A stretch of DNA of 64,000 nucleotides from Rhynchopus sp. YZ270_cl-10 (taxonomy: Eukaryota > Euglenozoa > Diplonemea > Diplonemida > Diplonemidae). Shown here one piece after another: positions 59,283-64,000 of this stretch. The DNA lies in assembly GCA_964035575.1 (NCBI GenBank), contig OZ037926.1:682001-746000 (forward strand), given 5' to 3'. Below the pieces are notes generated by a model, which was not told the origin of the DNA, ran no database searches, and saw nothing but the letters and a program-made list of their open reading frames with translations. How positions within the stretch are numbered: the stretch's first letter is position 1; every line of letters starts with the position of its first letter. The translations under genes and the position numbers were made by a program.

Positions 59283-59314
59283 TATACTATCTATTCTACT
59301 GAATAGATAGTATA
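59283..59314. repeat. Hairpin repeat family F, perfect copy
   Basis: TATACTATCTATTC, loop TACT, GAATAGATAGTATA: 14 of 14 base pairs. The left flank ATTTCATATAC is shared with the copies at 24,402 and 47,361. Confidence 0.85.
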
Positions 59315-59660
59315 ATCAAAAAAAAGGGGGGACAAAAGGGATGAAAAGAGAAAAGAGTGGGAACGACCAATCTCCAGGTTCGATCCTACACTCTTCCTTT
59401 TTTACGAACTTTAAAATGAGAGAAAGTTCGCTTTTTTTGAAAACCATAAAGAAGAAGAAGAAAAAAGCCAGTTTTGTTTTGCCCTTTCGGTCTTTTGTAA
59501 AAATAAAACCAGGCAAAAAAAAGTCCCCAAAAACCCTTTAAAAATATCGCAAACCATCCCCACTCCACAGGAATAACCAACAATGGTGATTTTTTTATTT
59601 AAAATGTCTTTTTGATTATCTGTGTTAGCTGGACCTACTACGAGGCAAAATCCACCCGAC

Positions 59661-62600
59661 TTAAGCTGGGGGACCTGCACTGCTGAACGCCCCAAGACCA
59701 TGCTCCCAAAGGGTTGGCATCTCAGCTGCGGTAAGCCCTTTGTCTTGTCTGGAGCGTTGTTTGGGGTTGTTACGTGAGGCGGCGATCCATTCGAATCTGT
59801 TCTGCCGATGCGACGTGTCCTTGTAGTACTCACTCCAGTACCCGAACTCTGCGGTAGTGTTCATACGGCCCTGCATAACACGCTTTTCAAGGTGCCTACG
59901 CTGTTCGGTGTCAACCTTGTTCCAGCGACGTTGCCGGACAATTTGCATCTCATTTTCAACCTTTTCACGCTTCGATCGCTGTAAGGAAAAGATGGAAAAA
60001 GGTAAAATAAAAGTTGAAATACAAAACCCTCTCGTGAACAGTGTGCCTTTGGTACAACCGGCTGTACCGGGGGTGGACACCAACCTAAAATGTGAGTGGA
60101 TATCGCGCTGGAATACGCTGGGTTTTTGAAGGATCTCAGAGTGTGGGGAAAATAAGATGAAAAAAAAATTTTTTTTAGAACTCCATACCAAAAGGTCCGG
60201 CTTCGCTGCCTTCCAGGACTCTGCGAAGAAGGTGGTGACCTCGTCGCAGGTCATTTCCCCATCACCGTTGGCATCCATACGGAGGTACACCTCAGACTTG
60301 GCTTCCTCAATGATAAAGAAGATGAAGAGCAAGCACACAACAACGTTCACCGTGAACACAAGCACACTGAGGATGAGGTCCGCCGTCGACGTCAGCGACT
60401 CGAAGAAGAGAAGCCCAAGGTTGAGCGTCACCATGATCGACACCAACGAGAGCGACTCCATCTTCCACAACAACGCATACTTGAACGGCTTCACAAACAT
60501 ATTCAAAAACACAAAAAACGTCATTGTCCACGTTGCCGCATACAACTGATACCGTGGATAGTTGTGAAGCGCCACCACTATCAACACCATAATCGCCTTA
60601 CGCGCAAAGTTGACCATCTCCCAATAGTACTTGGTCTCTCTGTACCCTGCATAAAGGAACCCAAACCTGCCAAGAACCTGCTTTAACTTCAGCTTCTTAC
60701 GTTTCCCTGAAAGCAGGAAGTACCCAAGCAAAGGGAATCCAATGCCATAAATAAACGAAAACGCCAATGCCAAGCTCCTGAACGATCCATACGACGACTG
60801 ACTGCAGTCAATCGAAGGGTCAGCAATCAAAAAGCTATGACACGACCCCAACGACACACAGGTCTCATCACTGCAGTTTAACATCAACGCAATCTCCTTT
60901 ACCATGTACGGATACACCAGGAAGATGGTCACAATAACGGTCACAACGTAAATATCAAACAACTGCGCATTTGATTTGTACCCAGCCTCGGCTAGAACAG
61001 ACGTCTTCGGTTGGGGCTGCAGATGTTGTTGGATAACGCAAAGAGAAAATGATTAAGATATTCTTTTCAATCGAAAGATGGAGTTTTGTCCAGAGAAAAA
61101 AAAAGTGTGTTTTAGTGAGGTGAGGGACAAATCATACCCTGAGCCGTGTGTGGCTGCTGGAGTCAAACTGATGAAGAAGTTTATCGCATGATTCGCAGTA
61201 GAACGCATCGCAGTGCGGGCAGAAGTAGACGGCAAAGTCTTCGTGGCAGAGTCCGCACTCCTCAAGCACGCGCATGCGTTTGTCTTGCTTTGAGGTAAGC
61301 TTCCGCCGCTCCTGTGCGGACATACCACCAGCCACATGAGAGCTCACATCCGACTCCGTTGCCGACGGGTTGTACTTCCCTGCCTTCCCAGTGGAAAGGT
61401 CCCTCTCAGTCAGACGGTTCTTGTCCAACGTGATCTCGATTGGGTTCGTCCCTGGTGCGTGGTCCGTCTGGCCACGGTCCATAAGACGGCGGCGGATTTC
61501 TTGGTCGGAAAGTCTGTAGTATTGGTTGAGTTGAGTTGTTTAAGAGAAAAATCAATTGGCGTCTCAGATCTATGTGGGGGGAATCAAAAATGGGTAAAAA
61601 AACAACAACAAAATAAGGCATACAAACCAAAGAGGTTAGCAAATTTCTGGAGGGAGGGGAGGGGAGGGGGATGGGGCATACCCGCTTGCACGCCATTCTG
61701 TGAACTTATCCCGCATCCTCCGGAGACGTGCCATGGCATAGAGCTCACGGTAGCCGATAGACTTGGCCATGTCCTGGATGTCGACAACAAGGTCCTTCCC
61801 TGTCGAGGGGACGGGGACAAGCTTCTTGTCGGGGAGACGTACGTCGCGCAGCTCTGGGTACTCCGCGTCGATGTACCAGTCTGTGTGGGGTGGTGTGAAC
61901 CAAGAGAACAAAACTCGAAACATGAATAAGAAAGGCTTATGAGATGAACATAAGGCTCTCGTACTTAGTCATCATGTGATAGAGAAGTGATAAAAGGTTG
62001 GTACATATGCAGAAAAAGACGCAACCCCTATCCTGCTTGGTCATTAAAGTGAAAATAACAAAAAAAACTGAATGTGCCTCGCTGTGCATATTTGCCGAAC
62101 CATTTTTGTGTGTTTGTATCTGTTAGGGTTTCTATACCTGGGAGGTTGGCCGCACGCAATTGATCCTTGAGGTCGTCTTGGAGAGGGATGCGCACGAAGG
62201 CAGTGAGCTCGCTGAAGGGGGTGGGGTTGGTGTGGGGAAACATTTGTTTTTTTTCTCTCTTGGTTTGGTTTATAGAAAGATAACGTTAAAGGTGCAAACG
62301 GCTCTTGGGCACACTGAGGAGGGTCACCTAGCACCCTTGAAGTGTTGCACTTCGAGGAATTGCAATAAGCTGTCAACAATGTCCGTGCATCACACATACC
62401 TCCCTGCCTTTGGCGAACGTGGCGGTGTGATCGGGTCCTCGTGGCTGTGCCACTCAAGCTCCTCTCCAGTCACCGCGTCTGTGCGCTGGTACCTCCAGTA
62501 CGAGTTCTTCCCTGAGGTGACCTGGCGGGTTGCAATAAGCTTGTCTGCAACCTTGGTCCCGTCACCCTCAGAACGGAAGCGCACACCCTGTGTTATATGG

Positions 62601-64000
62601 AAATTTTTTTTTTGACTCTTTGAAAATGAATAAAAAAAAACTGTGGTTGATGCAGGCACCTAAAATACAAACAGTCGCATTTTGCTTTTATCTTTCACTC
62701 CTTCTCATCCATACCTCCTGCTGCTGCAGGAACAGCACAACACTCTCCTCCTTCTTCCTCCGCAACGAGACCTCCGCCATGGGCACCTTCTTCGACGTGG
62801 GCGGGATCGTGACCGCACGACCCCCCTTCTTGATGGTCATGCTGGTCCCCGCTGCCTCTTGGTTCTCAAGGTCTGGGTAGTCGAAGGGACGGTGCGAGGT
62901 GACGGAGAAGGGAGGTGTCGTGGCCATTGCCATGGCACGCAGACGCTCGAGGTACGCTCTGTCCTTCGCCCTCTCTGGGGCTAGGTCCTTCGCATGCTCC
63001 CCGGTGTAGAACACCTTGTCCGCAAGACTGTTCAAATCAGCGGCAGAAGGCTGTCTGTTCTTACTGAAGTACTCGCTCCGCAGCGCCTCACGAACCTCCA
63101 GCTGCGCCAACGCTGCTTCCAACAGTTCATGTCTAAAGAGAACCTGAAGCCCTTTCTTGGTCACCTGATGCTCCTCCAGATCGCATTGATAAAACTTCTC
63201 TCTGGCAACTTCATTGATTTGCGAGTCATCCCCAGGACGTCCGATCCCTGGCGATGGGAAGAGCTGCTCCATGATACAGCACCGTTTGCACAGCCAGCAT
63301 CCATGGTTGCCAAGCTCAATTTCGGTTTCCCAGAGAACATCAAACCCACCCTGCGAATTTGCGTCGAGAGCAATGCGCTGTATCTTAATAGGCACAAACT
63401 CATCCTCCATAACGGTCTCTGCCTTGCACAGCTCCTCCAAGGGTAGTGCCTTTAGTGGGTTTGCGATCTTACGCAGCTCAACGTTGATCTTCCATTCTCG
63501 CTTCTGCGACTCAGTCTGTTCGGCATGCTTTTCAAGATGCGCGCGAAGCTCCTCCGCATCCTTCTCAGGGACACTCCAGTCGTACATCCAATGATACGGT
63601 GATTTGCACGGTGGAGGAACCTCTTTTTGAAGGAGATCTGCCTCCTTTGCGCCCTTAAGGGAGTTGAGGAGGCTTGTCAGGAGCACGAAGAGACCGGGTA
63701 CAAGAATGACGACTGCAGGGAAGAACAGCCACCCTGCGAACTTCACGTAGTAGTCAATGTCGCCAAGACACGACACGGCCAGGACATTGCTCGATGGGCC
63801 GCCCGCGGACGATTGAATGTCGAAGATTGTGTCAGCAAGCCCACCCCACTTCACAGCAAGGTCTCCTGCCAGCGCAGACACCTGCAAATGGTTGATGAAC
63901 AGTTTGATCATAACCGCAAGCTTTGGAATCTCCTGCACCTTGTTCCCTGTGTTCAAGGAGGAGTACACCATGATGAAGATGAGAAGCAGGAAGCCTATGA
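59661..64000 (-). CDS. Large membrane protein with B-box and EF-hand, 3' part
   Basis: Seven exons in the window: beyond 64,000-62,715, 62,587-62,400, 62,211-62,138, 61,880-61,682, 61,513-61,138, 61,016-60,189 and 59,978-59,661. All are GT-AG, five of six donors are GTATG, and the phases agree throughout. They encode 1,088 residues; the N-terminus is outside. Counting from the window edge: a helix end at 1-10, a transmembrane helix near 85-110, a charged helical part, and a B-box-type zinc finger at 668-703 (CGLC, CPHC, CESC, H, H). A multi-pass block follows at about 727-945 with YAGYRETKYYWEMVNFARK, and a canonical EF-hand loop DANGDGEMTCDE at 955-966. The multi-pass block resembles the C-terminal part of large protist surface proteins that have TRP-like helices. 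Calcium sensing by the EF-hand is inferred. Substrate unknown. Confidence 0.9.
60013..60085 (+). repeat. Family B repeat inside an intron
   Basis: TTGAAATACAAAACCCTCTC, GTGAACAGTGTGCCTTTGGT, then ACCGGCTGTACCGGGGGTGG. It fills a third of the 210-base last intron of the membrane-protein gene, on the opposite strand, and leaves that intron open to translation. Confidence 0.8.
61056..61093 (+). repeat. Family H repeat inside an intron
   Basis: AGATATTCTTTTCAATCGAA then AGATGGAGTTTTGTCCAG, within the 121-base intron 61,017-61,137 of the membrane-protein gene. Confidence 0.75.
61941..61975 (+). repeat. Family A hairpin inside an intron
   Basis: GAGATGAACATAAGG, CTCTCGT, ACTTAGTCATCAT. It lies in intron 61,881-62,137 of the membrane-protein gene, which also holds a degraded family C copy at about 62,063-62,089. 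Confidence 0.75.

Larger units (their letters stand above)
56772..59660. other. Intergenic region
   Basis: AT-rich DNA with homopolymers, a 14-C run at 57,392-57,405, family E and A repeats, and a GC-rich block at about 58,030-58,830. No supported gene. Confidence 0.6.

Noticed and set aside
59380-59410. tRNA gene suggested by GGTTCGATCC followed by a T run
   Set aside because: No box A, no T-stem complement and no cloverleaf could be drawn around it.
60013-60188. Continuous coding through 59,979-60,188 in the membrane-protein gene
   Set aside because: The open frame crosses a family B repeat; a GTATGG donor and TTACAG acceptor bound it and keep phase, so it is an intron.
63969-63971. Start codon for the large membrane protein at 63,971
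   Set aside because: The frame stays open to the window edge and the upstream codons (IGFLLLIFI) complete a transmembrane helix, so this Met is internal.

Overview
The window is nuclear DNA of a unicellular eukaryote that I cannot place with confidence. Coding exons are GC-rich, with runs of Gln or Asn codons. They are split by short GT-AG introns (77 to 552 bases) with a strong GTATG-type donor. They lie as islands in AT-rich DNA full of T and A homopolymers, simple repeats and inverted-repeat elements. Twelve genes or gene parts can be supported, and all twelve are on the minus strand. That layout recalls the directional gene arrays of Euglenozoa, but abundant ordinary cis-introns and one small window do not prove that lineage.

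Layout: 1-463 is the start of a gene that leaves the window on the left. 464-17,252 is a gene desert of homopolymer tracts, a 267-base GA array and a few small inverted-repeat elements. 17,253-20,250 holds a two-domain SpoVS/Alba-like protein and a small three-exon gene of unknown role. 20,251-32,195 is a second desert packed with mobile-element debris: two hAT-like elements with target duplications, a Tc1/mariner-like MITE, a 36-unit AGTAC array and a 1.7 kb foldback element carrying a nested insertion. 32,196-64,000 is gene-richer: an LRMDA-like leucine-rich repeat protein, two unknown coiled-coil proteins, two near-identical PP2C phosphatase genes 4.8 kb apart, two more unknown proteins (one with a PH-like segment and Gln-rich tail), a Pho80/P-type cyclin, and the 3' part of a large membrane protein that combines transmembrane helices, a B-box zinc finger and an EF-hand.

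The most unusual signal is a set of short dispersed repeats, several of them hairpins. Families A and C share a CTCTCGT loop between complementary arms, and a third, longer family (B) carries the same core. Almost all copies I saw have the same orientation, opposite to every gene, and copies sit inside introns as well as between genes. They resemble bacterial REP hairpins more than any standard eukaryotic repeat. PP2C and cyclin point to a signalling and cell-cycle repertoire, but nothing suggests that these genes form one pathway. No LTR element, endogenous virus, toxin gene, rRNA, tRNA or CRISPR array was recognised.
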